64,000 nucleotides of DNA from Actinomyces dentalis DSM 19115 (GCF_000429225.1 NZ_AUBL01000019.1:1-64000); one strand, 5' to 3'. Counted from the stretch's first letter, positions 42,933 to 52,796 are shown. Notes: generated by a model not told the origin, from the letters alone. Made by a program: numbers and translations.

Positions 42933-44426
42933 GTGAGCAGCATCGACGTCGTGGCCGACCTGGCCGGGGCCCGCGTGGGCGTGGTGGGGCTGGGTCGCAC
43001 CGGCCTGGCCGTCGTCGACGTCCTGGGCGCCTACGGGGCCCGGATCGCCGTCTTCGACACGCGGGAGGAGGCCCTGGACGACGTGCGGGTCGGGCCCGGC
43101 GGGCCGGTCGTGTCCGCCGTCGCCGGATCCGACGAGGCCGTGGCGGCGGCCGTGGGCGAGGCGGGCCTGGACCTGCTCATCGTCTCCCCGGGGGTCCCCG
43201 CCACCGGGCCCGTGCTGCGCCGGGCCGGGCGGGCGGGCCTGGAGACCTGGAGCGAGATCGAGCTGGCCTGGCGCCTCCAGCGCGCCACCCGCCCCGAGGT
43301 GCCCTGGCTGACCGTCACCGGCACGGACGGCAAGACCACCACCGTGGGGATGCTCTCGGCCATGCTGGGCGCGGCGGGCCTGAGGGCCCCGGCCGTGGGC
43401 AATATCGGGGTCCCCACCGTCGCCGTCGTCGCCGAGGGCCGGGCCGACGCGCTGGCCGTGGAGCTGTCCAGCTTCCAGCTGCACACCACCCGCACGCTCA
43501 GCCCCCTGGCGGCCGCCTGCCTCAACGTGGCCGCCGACCACCTCGACTGGCACGGCGGGATGGAGGCCTACGCGGCCGACAAGGCCCGCGTCTACGCCCG
43601 CGCCCGGCGCGCCGCCGTCTACAACGTCGCCGACGCGGCGACCCTGGCCATGGTGGAGGGGGCCGACGTCGCCGAGGGCTGCCGGGCCATCGGCTTCACG
43701 CTGGGCGCGCCGACCCCGGGCCGGCTCGGCCTGGTCGCCGACGCGCTCGTCGACCGGGCCTGGTGCGCCGACCGCCGCCGCGCCGGGCGCGAGCTGGCCT
43801 CCCTGGCCGACCTGGCGCACCTGGCGCCGGGCGGGCGGGTCGACCGCCTGCCGGCGCACCTGGTCGCCGACGCGCTGGCCGCCGCGGCCCTGGCCCTGGC
43901 CCACGGGGCGCTCGCCGACCACCCCGGCGCCGTGGCCGAGGGGCTGCGGGCCTTCGCGCCGGGCGCCCACCGGATCGCCACCGTCGCCCGGGGCGGGGGC
44001 GTGACCTGGGTCGACGACTCCAAGGCCACCAACGCCCACTCCGCCCGGGCGGCCCTGTCCGGCCTGCCCGAGGGCGGCTGCGTGTGGATCGTCGGGGGGG
44101 ACACCAAGGGCGCCGACCTGCGCCCGCTCGTCGCCGCCGTGCGCACCCGGCTGCGGGCGGCCGTCGTCGTCGGCGCCGAGCCGGACCGGGTCCTGGCCGC
44201 CCTGGAGGAGGAGGCCCCCGGCGTGAGCGTCGTGCGGGTGCCCGACGGCGCCCCGGAGGAGGTCATGGAGGGCGCGGTGCGCGCGGCCGGGCGCCTCGCC
44301 CGGCCGGGGGACACCGTCATGCTCGCGCCGGCCGCGGCCTCCTGGGACCAGTTCCGCTCCTACGCGCAGCGGGGCGACCTGTTCGCCGCCGCCGCGGCGC
44401 GCCTGGTCGAAGCCGCGGGGGCGTGA
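42933..44426 (+). CDS. murD: UDP-MurNAc-alanine D-glutamate ligase MurD
   Basis: MurD adds D-Glu to UDP-MurNAc-L-Ala. The N-terminal nucleotide-binding VGVVGLGRTGLAVVDVL, the ATP loop TVTGTDGKTTTVGML (Asp in place of the common Asn), and the C-terminal VDDSKATNAHSARAAL are seen. I chose the GTG at 42933 (VSSIDVVADLAG) because GTGAGGGGAAC precedes it; this gives 497 residues. The stop overlaps the ftsW start (GTGA). Confidence 0.94.
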   Translation: MSSIDVVADLAGARVGVVGLGRTGLAVVDVLGAYGARIAVFDTREEALDDVRVGPGGPVVSAVAGSDEAVAAAVGEAGLDLLIVSPGVPATGPVLRRAGRAGLETWSEIELAWRLQRATRPEVPWLTVTGTDGKTTTVGMLSAMLGAAGLRAPAVGNIGVPTVAVVAEGRADALAVELSSFQLHTTRTLSPLAAACLNVAADHLDWHGGMEAYAADKARVYARARRAAVYNVADAATLAMVEGADVAEGCRAIGFTLGAPTPGRLGLVADALVDRAWCADRRRAGRELASLADLAHLAPGGRVDRLPAHLVADALAAAALALAHGALADHPGAVAEGLRAFAPGAHRIATVARGGGVTWVDDSKATNAHSARAALSGLPEGGCVWIVGGDTKGADLRPLVAAVRTRLRAAVVVGAEPDRVLAALEEEAPGVSVVRVPDGAPEEVMEGAVRAAGRLARPGDTVMLAPAAASWDQFRSYAQRGDLFAAAAARLVEAAGA

Positions 44427-45733
44427 GCGTGGCGCCGCGCCGGGACGACGACCCGCCGGAGCCCTCCGGCGGGCGGCCGGCCGGGCCGGTCCGCCGGGGC
44501 CGGTCCCGGCTGTGGGCGCGCCTGATCGGCCCCGACGGGCCGGTCGGCCAGGCCCACGCCGCCCTGAGCTACTACGCGCTGCTCATCTCCACGCTCTTCC
44601 TGCTCACCTTCGGCCTCATCATGGTCTTCTCCGTCCAGTCGGTGACCATCGCCGCCGGCGGGGGCAGCGCCTTCACCGCCTTCCTGCGCTACCTGGTCAT
44701 CGCCGGGGTGGGGCTGGCGGCGATGGTGGCGACCTCCCGCATCGACCGCGTCTGGCTCCAGCGCCTGGCCGTGCCGGCGCTCCTGCTGGCCGCGGTGCTC
44801 CAGAGCCTGGTCCTGGTGCCCTCCCTGGCCACCTGCGCCGGGGGCAACTGCAACTGGGTGCGCCTGCCGGTCGTCGGCCAGGCCCAGCCCTCGGAATTCA
44901 TCAAGCTGGCCCTGGCCCTGTACATCGGCTGGGTCGCCGCCCGCCACAAGGAGCGGCTGCGCGGGGGGTGGAGCGTCGTCCTGTTCGTCTTCGCGCCCGC
45001 GGGGGCGGCGATCGGGCTGGTCATGCGCGGCGGCGACCTGGGCACGGTCGTCATCCTGGCCCTGCTCATGGCCGGCGCCCTGTGGATGGGCGGCCTGGGC
45101 AAGACGTGGTTCGTCGGGCTCTTCGCCGCGGGGCTGGTCGCCTTCGGCGGGGCGACCATGCTGTCGGCGAACCGGCGCGCGCGCATCATGGCCTGGCTCC
45201 ACCCGGAGGCCGCCGACCCCCTCGACGTGGGCTACCAGCCCCTCCACGGCCGCTACGCCCTGGGCACGGGCGGCTGGGCCGGCGTGGGGCCCGGCTCGTC
45301 GCGCCAGAAGTGGGGCTATCTCACGCAGGCGGACTCCGACTACGTCTTCGCCGTCCTGGGCGAGGAGTTCGGGCTCGTGGGCACCATCCTGGTCATCGGG
45401 CTGTTCGCCGTCGTCGGCTGGTGCTGCCTGCGCATCATGCGCCGCTCGCAGGACCTGTACGTGGGCGTGGTCACCGGCGGCATCATGTGCTGGATCATCG
45501 GGCAGGCCCTGGTCAATATCGGGGTCGTCGTGGGGATCCTCCCGGTCCTGGGCGTGCCCCTGCCCCTCATCAGCGCCGGCGGCTCCTCGCTCGTGTTCGT
45601 CCTGACCGCCATCGGGGTGCTGCTGTCATTCGCCCGCCACGAGCCGGGGGCGGAGCGCGCCTTCGCCACCCACGGCGGAGCCGTACGCCGTACCCTGGCC
45701 GTGATCTCGACCCGCAGGAGGAATCGTGCCTGA
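44423..45733 (+). CDS. ftsW: Septal peptidoglycan polymerase FtsW (SEDS family)
   Basis: FtsW polymerises lipid II at the septum with FtsI. The 436-residue protein has a charged N-terminus of about 50 residues and about ten membrane helices, beginning YYALLISTLFLLTFGLIMVF. SEDS motifs include ADSDYVFAVLGEEFGLVG and ILPVLGVPLPLISAGGSS. The GTG at 44423 overlaps the murD stop; another GTG six bases on is possible. It overlaps murG by 8 nt. Confidence 0.93.
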   Translation: MSVAPRRDDDPPEPSGGRPAGPVRRGRSRLWARLIGPDGPVGQAHAALSYYALLISTLFLLTFGLIMVFSVQSVTIAAGGGSAFTAFLRYLVIAGVGLAAMVATSRIDRVWLQRLAVPALLLAAVLQSLVLVPSLATCAGGNCNWVRLPVVGQAQPSEFIKLALALYIGWVAARHKERLRGGWSVVLFVFAPAGAAIGLVMRGGDLGTVVILALLMAGALWMGGLGKTWFVGLFAAGLVAFGGATMLSANRRARIMAWLHPEAADPLDVGYQPLHGRYALGTGGWAGVGPGSSRQKWGYLTQADSDYVFAVLGEEFGLVGTILVIGLFAVVGWCCLRIMRRSQDLYVGVVTGGIMCWIIGQALVNIGVVVGILPVLGVPLPLISAGGSSLVFVLTAIGVLLSFARHEPGAERAFATHGGAVRRTLAVISTRRRNRA

Positions 45734-46958
45734 GACCCCACCACCCGGGGCGGAGCCCCTCGACCCCGTCCCGGCCCCGCGCGTGCTCCTGGCCGGGGGC
45801 GGCACCGCGGGCCACGTCAACCCGCTGCTGGCCACCGCCGCCGCCCTGCGCGACCCGGCCCTGGGCGGCCGGGAGGAGACCGGGATCCTCGTCCTGGGCA
45901 CCGCCGAGGGCCTGGAGGCGGACCTGGTGCCCGAGGCAGGCTTCGACATGGCCGTGGTCCCGCGCGTGCCCATGCCCCGCAGGCCCACCGGCGACCTGTT
46001 CATGCTGCCGCGCCGGCTGAGCCGGGCGGTGGGGGCCGCCGGCGAGGCCATCGAGGCGGTGGACGCCCAGGTCGTCGTCGGCTTCGGCGGCTACGTGTCC
46101 ACCCCGGCCTACCTGGCGGCCCGCCGGGCCGGGGTCCCCGTCGTCATCCACGAGCAGAACGCCCGCCCGGGACTGGCCAACCGCCTGGGCGCCTCCTGGG
46201 CGGCCGCCGTCGCCCTGACCTTCGCCTCCACGCCCCTGCGCTCCTCCAAGGGCCGCACCGAGGTCACCGGCCTGCCCCTGCGGCCCGCGATCGGCGAGCT
46301 GGTCGCCCGCCTGGCCGAGCCCGACGGCGCCGCGGCCGCCCGCCGCTCCGGCGCCGCCGCGCTCGGCCTGGATCCGCGGGCCCCCACCGTGCTCATCACC
46401 GGCGGCTCGCTGGGGGCCCAGCGCCTCAACGAGGTGCTCGCCGCCGCCCTGCCGTCCCTGAGCCCGGACCTGCAGGTCCTGCACCTGACGGGGCGCGACA
46501 AGGACGGCCCGGTGCGCGCCGCCGTCGAGGCCGCCGTGGCCGACGGCGCCGACCCCGGCCTGGCCGAGCGCTACCACGTGCTCGACTACCTGGTGGCCAT
46601 GGAGCAGGCCTACGCCTGCGCCGACGGGGTCATCTGCCGCTCCGGCGCCGGCACGGTCGCCGAGCTGACCGCCCTGGGCCTGCCGGCCCTCTACGTGCCG
46701 CTGCCCATCGGCAACGGCGAGCAGCGCCTCAACGCCGCCGACGTCGTCGCCGCCGGGGGAGGCCGCCTGGTGGCCGACGCCAGGCTCACCGCCGCGGACG
46801 TCGTGGACTTCACCGCCCTGCTCACGCGGCCCGCCGAGCGCGGGGCCATGGCCGCCGCCGCCGCCTCCACGGGCGTGCGCGACGGCGCCCGCCGCCTGGC
46901 CGACCTCATCCGCACCGTGGCCCGCGAGGGCTCCCCGTCCCCCAGGAGGAAGGCATGA
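45726..46958 (+). CDS. murG: Lipid II synthase MurG (GlcNAc transferase)
   Basis: MurG transfers GlcNAc from UDP-GlcNAc to lipid I on the cytoplasmic membrane face. The N-terminal acceptor domain has LLAGGGTAGHVNPLLATA and VGFGGYVSTPAYLAA with VIHEQNARPGLANRLG. The donor-binding domain has TGGSLGAQRLNEVL, CRSGAGTVAELTALGLPALYV and GNGEQRLNA. The GTG start follows GCAGGAGGAATC. The protein is 410 residues, with a short Pro-rich N-terminal extension. Confidence 0.95.
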   Translation: MPETPPPGAEPLDPVPAPRVLLAGGGTAGHVNPLLATAAALRDPALGGREETGILVLGTAEGLEADLVPEAGFDMAVVPRVPMPRRPTGDLFMLPRRLSRAVGAAGEAIEAVDAQVVVGFGGYVSTPAYLAARRAGVPVVIHEQNARPGLANRLGASWAAAVALTFASTPLRSSKGRTEVTGLPLRPAIGELVARLAEPDGAAAARRSGAAALGLDPRAPTVLITGGSLGAQRLNEVLAAALPSLSPDLQVLHLTGRDKDGPVRAAVEAAVADGADPGLAERYHVLDYLVAMEQAYACADGVICRSGAGTVAELTALGLPALYVPLPIGNGEQRLNAADVVAAGGGRLVADARLTAADVVDFTALLTRPAERGAMAAAAASTGVRDGARRLADLIRTVAREGSPSPRRKA

Positions 46959-48475
46959 GCGCCGCCCCCGTCCCGTCGCAGGCCCCGCTGAGCGGCCGGA
47001 GCTTCCACCTCATCGGGGTCGGCGGCGCCGGCATGAGCGTGGTCGCCCAACTGCTCGCCGAGGAGGGGGCGGCGGTCACCGGCTCGGACAGCCACGACGG
47101 GCCCGCCCTGGACCGGCTGCGCCGCATCGGCGTGGGCGTGAGCGTCGGCCACGACGCCGCGCACGTGCCCGCCGGGGCGGTCGTGGTCGTCTCGACGGCC
47201 ATCAAGGAGACCAACCCCGAGCTGGCGGCGGCCCGGGCGCGGGGCCAGGAGGTCGTCCACCGCTCCCAGGCCCTGGCCCTGGCGGCGCGGGGGCGCGACT
47301 TCGTGGCGGTGGCGGGCGCGCACGGCAAGACCACGACCTCCGGGATGCTCGCCGAGGCCCTGACCGTCGCCGGGAGGGACCCCTCCTTCGCCATCGGCGG
47401 GGTGGTGCGGGCCCTGGGCACGGGCGCGCACGTGGGGGCGGGGCGCGCCTTCATCGCCGAGGCCGACGAGTCCGACCGCTCCTTCCTCAACTACGAGCCG
47501 CTCATCGAGGTCGTCACCAATGTCGAGCCCGACCACCTCGACAACTACGGCACCCCCGAGGCCTTCGAGCGGGCCTTCCTGGACTTCGCGCGCAACTGCC
47601 TGCGGCCCGGCGGGCGCCTCATCGTGTGCGCCGACGACCCCGGCGGGGCGCGCCTGGCGCGGGCGGCGGCCGAGTGGGGCGTGAGCGTGACGACCTACGG
47701 CGTGCGCGGCCCCGGCGAGGGCGGGGACGGGCGGCTCGTCGACGACGCCCACGTGCGCGTGCAGATCACCGAGCGCCGCGCCGACGGCACCAGCGCGACC
47801 CTGACCCTGTGGAGCGACGAGACGACGGGCGGGGGGCCCGGCCCGGTGCGCCCCGAGGACTGCGCGGTCACCGGCCCGATCCCCCTGGAGCTGAACGTGC
47901 CCGGGGACCACGTGGCCCTCGACGCCGCCGGCGCCTGGGCCGCCGGGATCGAGCTCGGGGTGGATCCGGCGCTCATGGCGCGCTCGCTGGGCGCCTTCGG
48001 CGGGACCGGGCGGCGCTTCGAGGACCGCGGCGAGGCCGACGGCGTGCGCGTCGTCGACGACTACGCCCACCACCCCACGGAGATCGAGGCCCTCCTGCGC
48101 ACCGCCCGCCGGGTCGCCGGCGAGCGCGGCGGGCGGGTCCTGGTCCTCTTCCAGCCCCACCTGTTCTCCCGCACCGAGGCCTTCGCCCCCCGCTTCGGCG
48201 CCGCCCTGGGCCTGGCCGACGAGGTGGTCGTGGCCCCCGTCTACCCGGCGCGCGAGACCCAGGAGGACTTCCCGCACGTCACCGGCGCGACCGTGGCCGA
48301 CCGGGTCCCCGGCGGGGCCCGCTACCTCGCGGACGGGCGGGCGGCCGCCCGGCTGATCGCCGACGAGGCCCGCCCCGGCGACCTGGTGCTCACGGTCGGG
48401 GCCGGCGACGTGACCGAGCTGGCCGGCGTCGTCCTGGAGCGCCTGGCCGCCCGCGCGCCCCGGGAGGGGGCGTGA
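46955..48475 (+). CDS. murC: UDP-MurNAc L-alanine ligase MurC
   Basis: MurC starts the stem peptide by adding L-Ala to UDP-MurNAc. Motifs are HLIGVGGAGMSVVAQLLAEEG, the P-loop AGAHGKTTTSGMLAE, EADESDRSFLNYEP, NVEPDHLDNYGT and DDYAHHPTEIEALL with FQPHLFSRT. The 506-residue protein is full length. The ATG overlaps the murG stop by 4 nt and its own stop overlaps ftsQ by 4 nt. An insertion of about 25 residues around the TTGGGPGPVRPED region is unusual but in frame. Confidence 0.95.
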   Translation: MSAAPVPSQAPLSGRSFHLIGVGGAGMSVVAQLLAEEGAAVTGSDSHDGPALDRLRRIGVGVSVGHDAAHVPAGAVVVVSTAIKETNPELAAARARGQEVVHRSQALALAARGRDFVAVAGAHGKTTTSGMLAEALTVAGRDPSFAIGGVVRALGTGAHVGAGRAFIAEADESDRSFLNYEPLIEVVTNVEPDHLDNYGTPEAFERAFLDFARNCLRPGGRLIVCADDPGGARLARAAAEWGVSVTTYGVRGPGEGGDGRLVDDAHVRVQITERRADGTSATLTLWSDETTGGGPGPVRPEDCAVTGPIPLELNVPGDHVALDAAGAWAAGIELGVDPALMARSLGAFGGTGRRFEDRGEADGVRVVDDYAHHPTEIEALLRTARRVAGERGGRVLVLFQPHLFSRTEAFAPRFGAALGLADEVVVAPVYPARETQEDFPHVTGATVADRVPGGARYLADGRAAARLIADEARPGDLVLTVGAGDVTELAGVVLERLAARAPREGA

Positions 48476-49434
48476 GGAAGCCGAACGCGCCGCGCCCCGA
48501 GGTCCCCGTCCCGTCGGGGGAGTGGAACCGCCCGACCCGCCGGGCGGCGGGGACGCCGGACGAGGGGGCGCAGGCGGCCCCGCAGGGCCTGGAGCCGCGG
48601 CGCTCGTCGGCCGACTCCCCGCAGACCGGGGCCCTGGCGCTGTTCGGGCGGCGCGACGTCGAGCCCGCGGCGCGCCAGAGCGGCCGCGGACGGGACCGGG
48701 TCGTGTCCTCGGGCCTGACCGAGCGGCTGTCCGAGCGCCGCCGGGCCCTGCGCACGCTGCGGCTGCACCGCCTGGGGACGGCGCTGGGGCTGCTGGGCGC
48801 GGCGGCCGTCCTGGTGTGGGCCGCGGCCTTCTCGCCCCTGCTGGCGCTGCGGTCCGGGGACGTGACCGTCACCGGCTCCGACGGGACGGTCCAGGCCGCC
48901 GACGTGCAGCGGGTCGTCGCGGCCCACGAGGGGATCTCGCTCGTGCGCCTGGACCCGGCCGCCGTGGGGCGGGAGGTGGCCGACTCCCTGGTGCGGGTGC
49001 GCACGGCGCGGGTCACCCGCTCCTGGCCGCACGGCGTGAGGGTCGACCTGACCATGCGCCGGCCCATCGCCGTCCACGAGGTCGAGCAGGGCTACGAGGT
49101 GCTCGACTCCGAGGCCGTCGTGCTGGAGACGGTCCCCGCCCCGCCCTCCGGCCTGGTGATGATCGCCGGTCAGGACGGCGCCGAGCCGGACGCCCGGGCG
49201 GTGTCCGCGGTCACCGGCGTGGTCGGCAGCCTGGACGCGGAGACCCTCGCGCGGGTCGCCCGGGGCAGCGCCGGGGCGACCGGCCAGGTCACCCTCGTGC
49301 TCTCCGACGGCGCCCGGGTGCGGTGGGGGGACGCCTCCGAGTCGGCCCTCAAGGCCCGGGTGCTCAAGGTCCTGCTGTCCCAGCGGGCCTCCGTCTACGA
49401 CGTCTCCAGCCCGCATGCGCCCACGACGTCCTGA
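48472..49434 (+). CDS. ftsQ: Cell-division protein FtsQ
   Basis: FtsQ is a bitopic divisome scaffold. It has about 100 cytoplasmic residues (charged, low complexity), a membrane helix near 104-123 (LGLLGAAAVLVWAAAF) and a POTRA domain starting LLALRSGDVTVTGSDGTVQAADV. The FtsQ region contains VTRSWPHGVRVDLTMRRPIA. The 320-residue length and the place before ftsZ are typical. The GTG start overlaps murC. No ftsA follows, as is normal in actinobacteria. Confidence 0.92.
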   Translation: MRKPNAPRPEVPVPSGEWNRPTRRAAGTPDEGAQAAPQGLEPRRSSADSPQTGALALFGRRDVEPAARQSGRGRDRVVSSGLTERLSERRRALRTLRLHRLGTALGLLGAAAVLVWAAAFSPLLALRSGDVTVTGSDGTVQAADVQRVVAAHEGISLVRLDPAAVGREVADSLVRVRTARVTRSWPHGVRVDLTMRRPIAVHEVEQGYEVLDSEAVVLETVPAPPSGLVMIAGQDGAEPDARAVSAVTGVVGSLDAETLARVARGSAGATGQVTLVLSDGARVRWGDASESALKARVLKVLLSQRASVYDVSSPHAPTTS

Positions 49435-49496
49435 CGACATCCCGATCGGGGGGAACACGCCGCACCCAAATCCGTGCGCCGGGCCCCGCGGGCCCC

Positions 49497-49556
49497 TAGC
49501 GTTGGGTTCGTCATCGCGTGAATGACATAAGTATGAACCTTAACTTGAGGTTAAGG
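49497..49556 (+). promoter_or_regulatory. ftsZ promoter and leader palindrome
   Basis: TAGCGT at 49497-49502 is a candidate -10 giving a leader of about 90 nt. Within it CCTTAAC (49538-49544) and GTTAAGG (49550-49556) form an inverted repeat around TTGAG, in an AT-rich stretch that stands out from its surroundings. It may bind a regulator or shape the leader RNA. Confidence 0.45.
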
Positions 49557-49598
49557 GTTGAGGGGAGCCCACGGGCTCGGACTACGGCGGAGGCAACA

Positions 49599-50906
49599 GT
49601 GGCGGAATCCCAGCACTACCAGGCAGTCATCAAGGTGGTGGGTGTCGGCGGTGGCGGCGTCAATGCGGTCAACCGCATGATTGAGGCCGGTCTGCGCGGC
49701 GTCGAATTCATCGCCGTCAACACCGACGCCCAGGCGCTGCTCATGTCCGACGCCGACACCAAGCTCGACGTCGGCCGGGACCTCACGCGGGGCCTGGGCG
49801 CCGGCGCCGACCCCTCCATCGGGCGCAAGGCCGCCGAGGACCACGAGGACGACATCCGCGAGGCCCTGGAGGGCGCGGACATGGTCTTCGTCACCGCCGG
49901 CGAGGGCGGCGGCACTGGCACGGGCGCCGCCCCCGTCGTCGCCCGGGTCGCCCGCGAGCTGGGCGCCCTGACCATCGGCGTGGTCACCCGCCCCTTCGCC
50001 TTCGAGGGCCGCCGCCGCGCCACCCAGGCCGAGGACGGCGTGCACAACCTCAGGGAGGAGGTCGACACCCTCATCGTCATCCCCAACGACCGCCTCCTGC
50101 AGATCGCCGACCGCAATATCAGCGTCGTCGACGCCTTCAAGCAGGCCGACCAGGTCCTCCTCCAAGGTGTTCAGGGCATCACCGAGCTCATCACCACCCC
50201 CGGCCTGATCAACGTCGACTTCAACGACGTCAAATCCGTCATGCAGGACGCCGGCAGCGCCCTCATGGGCATCGGCTCGGCCGCCGGCGACGGCCGAGCC
50301 CTGGCCGCCACCGAGCAGGCCATCGCCTCCCCGCTGCTGGAGTCCTCCATCGACGGCGCCCACGGCGTGCTGCTCTTCTTCCAGGGCGGCTCCGACCTGG
50401 GCCTGTTCGAGATCTCCGAGGCCGCCAACCTCGTGCGCGAGGCGGTCCACCCCGAGGCCAACATCATCTTCGGCAACGTCGTCGACGGCGCCCTGGGCGA
50501 CGAGGTGCGCGTGACGGTCATCGCGGCCGGCTTCGACGAGGAGCCCGTGTCCACCGCCAATCTCCGGGACGTGTCGGCCCCCCGCCACAGCGCCGCCCCG
50601 GACCGCAAGCCGGACGGGGTCCTGGGCGGACCCTCCCCCCGCCACAGCGCCGCCTCGCCCGCCCCGGCCCCCAGCCGCGGCGGAGCGCACGCCGCCGCCA
50701 ACCCCGTGACCCGCCCGGTGCCCCGGCCGGTCGTCACCCCACTGCCGCCCGCGGCCGCGCCCCGGGAGGCGCCCAGGACCAGCGAGGTCCCCGCCTACGT
50801 CGACGAGGCCACCACCCAGGCCGCCCCCGAGCTCGAGGTGCCGCGCGTCATCGGCATCGAGCCGCAGCAGAACGACGAGATCGACCTGCCGGACTTCCTG
50901 CGCTGA
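49599..50906 (+). CDS. ftsZ: Cell-division GTPase FtsZ
   Basis: FtsZ polymerises into the division ring. The 435-residue protein has the nucleotide-binding [15 protein letters not shown] at the start, the tubulin signature [14 protein letters not shown] and the T7 loop [12 protein letters not shown] Pro/Ala-rich linker of about 90 residues leads to the conserved C-terminal peptide EIDLPDFLR, the expected SepF-binding site. The GTG at 49599 follows GGCGGAGGCAAC and gives the usual N-terminus; a start at 49518 would need the leader palindrome to be translated. Confidence 0.97.
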   Translation: MAESQHYQAVIKVVGVGGGGVNAVNRMIEAGLRGVEFIAVNTDAQALLMSDADTKLDVGRDLTRGLGAGADPSIGRKAAEDHEDDIREALEGADMVFVTAGEGGGTGTGAAPVVARVARELGALTIGVVTRPFAFEGRRRATQAEDGVHNLREEVDTLIVIPNDRLLQIADRNISVVDAFKQADQVLLQGVQGITELITTPGLINVDFNDVKSVMQDAGSALMGIGSAAGDGRALAATEQAIASPLLESSIDGAHGVLLFFQGGSDLGLFEISEAANLVREAVHPEANIIFGNVVDGALGDEVRVTVIAAGFDEEPVSTANLRDVSAPRHSAAPDRKPDGVLGGPSPRHSAASPAPAPSRGGAHAAANPVTRPVPRPVVTPLPPAAAPREAPRTSEVPAYVDEATTQAAPELEVPRVIGIEPQQNDEIDLPDFLR

Positions 50907-50914
50907 GACGCCCC

Positions 50915-51775
50915 GTGAGCACCACCGGCCGGCACGACGAGACCCCCGAGGGGACCGCCGTCGAGCTGCTGGCCGCCGCACTGGGCCCCCGCGCCCGCGG
51001 ATGCTTCACCACCCGCGGCGCGGGGGCCCCGCCCGTGAGCGCCCAGGACCCCTACGCCGGACTCAACCTGGCCCTGCACGTGGGCGACGACGCGGCGCGG
51101 GTCGGCCGCGCCCGCCGCCGGCTGGAGGAGGCCCTCGGCCTGGGGCCGGGGCGCCGGGCCGGAGCCGGACCGCGGCCGCCGGGCCTGGCCTGGATGAACC
51201 AGATCCACTCCGCCGTCGTCGCCCGCGCCCGCCTCCAGACGCGCCCCGACGACGCCCCCGCGGCGGACGCGCTCGTGCTCTCCTCGCGCGCCTCCCCGGC
51301 CGCCCGGCGCCCGGCCGGCGCGGCCGTCATGGTCGCCGACTGCGTGCCCCTGCTCCTGGCCGCCGACGACGGGACCATCGTGGCGGCCGTCCACGCCGGG
51401 CGGCGCGGCATGCTCGACGGCGTGGTGACGGCCGCCGTCGAGGCCATGGCCGGGCTCGGGGCCGACCCGGCCGGGCTGTGGGCCGCCATCGGGCCGGCCA
51501 TCTGCGGCTCCTGCTACGAGGTCCCCGAGCGCATGCTCCAGGAGGCGGCCGCCCGCGAGCCCGCCTGCGCGGCCCTCACCCGGTGGGGCACGCCGGGCCT
51601 CGACATCGCCGCCGGCGTCGTGGCCCAACTGCGCCGGGCCGGGGTGCGGCGGATCGACCGGCCGGGCTGGTGCACCTACGAGGACCGGCGCTTCTACTCC
51701 CACCGGCGCGACGGAACCACGGGGCGCATCGTCGGCGCGGCGCTCGCGGCGCCGACGGACGGGGTGGGACAGTGA
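50915..51775 (+). CDS. pgeF: Peptidoglycan editing factor PgeF (YfiH/laccase-domain)
   Basis: PgeF family members remove mis-incorporated UDP-MurNAc-L-Ser and act as purine nucleoside phosphorylases. The 286-residue protein shows the zinc ligands in MNQIHSAVV, VADCVPLLL and AVHAGRRGML, plus the conserved IGPAICGSCYEVP and WCTYEDRRFYSHRRDG. The start is GTG at 50915, 8 bp after ftsZ. It lies between ftsZ and sepF as in most actinobacteria. Confidence 0.92.
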   Translation: MSTTGRHDETPEGTAVELLAAALGPRARGCFTTRGAGAPPVSAQDPYAGLNLALHVGDDAARVGRARRRLEEALGLGPGRRAGAGPRPPGLAWMNQIHSAVVARARLQTRPDDAPAADALVLSSRASPAARRPAGAAVMVADCVPLLLAADDGTIVAAVHAGRRGMLDGVVTAAVEAMAGLGADPAGLWAAIGPAICGSCYEVPERMLQEAAAREPACAALTRWGTPGLDIAAGVVAQLRRAGVRRIDRPGWCTYEDRRFYSHRRDGTTGRIVGAALAAPTDGVGQ

Positions 51776-51840
51776 TCGCTTTGTGCCCTTCCACCCGGGA
51801 CACGCCGTCGCCAATCGTCCCGGTGACGACGCCGCCCCGC

Positions 51841-51846
51841 TAGCGT
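51841..51846 (+). promoter_or_regulatory. Predicted -10 box upstream of sepF
   Basis: TAGCGT lies 7 nt before an in-frame ATG at 51854, which would be leaderless, and 52 nt before the preferred ATG at 51899, which has an AGGAGCGAGAG site. Confidence 0.45.
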
Positions 51847-51898
51847 CGTTGGCATGCCCGGACCGAGAGGGACCGGCAGGACACAGGAGCGAGAGACC

Positions 51899-52375
51899 AT
51901 GAGCGCGCTGCGCAAGATGACGAGCTTCCTCGGCTACGCCGAGCCCACCGGGGACGACGACGGTTACGAGGACACCTACCACCACACCGCGGATGAGACC
52001 TACGCCGAGGAATTCGCCGACGGCGAGAGCGAGCAGCTCGACGACTACGACTCCTACGAGGAGCCCGACGCCGCGGCCCCGGTCGCCGTGCCCGACCTGC
52101 GCCGCATCGTCACGGTCCACCCCTCCACCTACAACGAGGCCCGCGTCATCGGCGAGTCCTTCCGCGACGGCGTCCCCGTCATTGTGAATCTCACCAATAT
52201 GAACGAGTCCGACGCCCGCCGCATGGTGGACTTCTCCGCCGGGCTGGTCTTCGGCCTCCACGGGGCCATCGAGCGGGTCACGCCCCGCGTGTTCCTCCTG
52301 ACGCCCGCCAGCGTCGAGATCGACGGCGGGGACGTCGCCGCCCAGGCGCGCGGCCGCTTCGCCAACCAGGGCTGA
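51899..52375 (+). CDS. sepF: Cell-division protein SepF
   Basis: SepF anchors FtsZ to the membrane in bacteria lacking FtsA. The N-terminal amphipathic helix [16 protein letters not shown] is the membrane-targeting part. An acidic linker (about 20-60) leads to the globular domain with [20 protein letters not shown] and [19 protein letters not shown]. The length is 158 residues. I chose the ATG at 51899 because it begins the amphipathic helix and has a good ribosome-binding site; the start at 51854 would add 15 polar residues. Confidence 0.93.
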   Translation: MSALRKMTSFLGYAEPTGDDDGYEDTYHHTADETYAEEFADGESEQLDDYDSYEEPDAAAPVAVPDLRRIVTVHPSTYNEARVIGESFRDGVPVIVNLTNMNESDARRMVDFSAGLVFGLHGAIERVTPRVFLLTPASVEIDGGDVAAQARGRFANQG

Positions 52376-52388
52376 GCGGCGGCGATTC

Positions 52389-52694
52389 GTGAGCGTCATC
52401 ACGTACATCGTCGTCATCCTTCAGAGCGTGCTCAATCTGTACCTGCTCGTCCTGCTGTGGCGGGTGGTACTGGACTGGGTCGGGATCTTCGCCCGCCGGT
52501 GGCGCCCCAAGGGGGTCGTCCTGCTGGCGGGCAATGTCGTCTACGCGCTGACGGACCCGCCCCTGAACCGGCTGCGCCGCCTCGTCCCGGGCCTGCGGCT
52601 GGGCGGGGTGGGGATCGACCTGAGCTTCCTCGCCCTGTACGCCGCGATCATCGTGATCCAGTACCTGCTGGGCGCCCTGGTCCGCTTCGCCTGA
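52389..52694 (+). CDS. YggT-family membrane protein
   Basis: This 101-residue protein with two to three membrane helices starts VITYIVVILQSVLNLYLLVL and contains LTDPPLNRLRRLVPGLRLGGVGIDLS, the family's conserved loop. YggT proteins are found between sepF and divIVA and are thought to help in membrane or septum organisation; their exact role is unknown. The start is GTG at 52389, 13 bp after sepF. Confidence 0.9.
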   Translation: MSVITYIVVILQSVLNLYLLVLLWRVVLDWVGIFARRWRPKGVVLLAGNVVYALTDPPLNRLRRLVPGLRLGGVGIDLSFLALYAAIIVIQYLLGALVRFA

Positions 52695-52796
52695 CCCATC
52701 AGGCTACTCCCGTCCGTGGCATCCCGGCGAGCGGCGTCCTCGCTCCAACGCCCCTTGCGTGGCATGACGCACGGCACTCTTGCTTCATCAATCACT

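Noticed and set aside
43316-43345. Asp instead of Asn in the MurD ATP loop (GTDGKTTT) as a defect
   Set aside because: The rest of the loop and the enzyme are intact, and the change is conservative; I do not treat it as inactivating.
49435-49598. Missing ftsA between ftsQ and ftsZ as a gene loss
   Set aside because: Actinobacteria generally lack ftsA and use SepF, which is present here.
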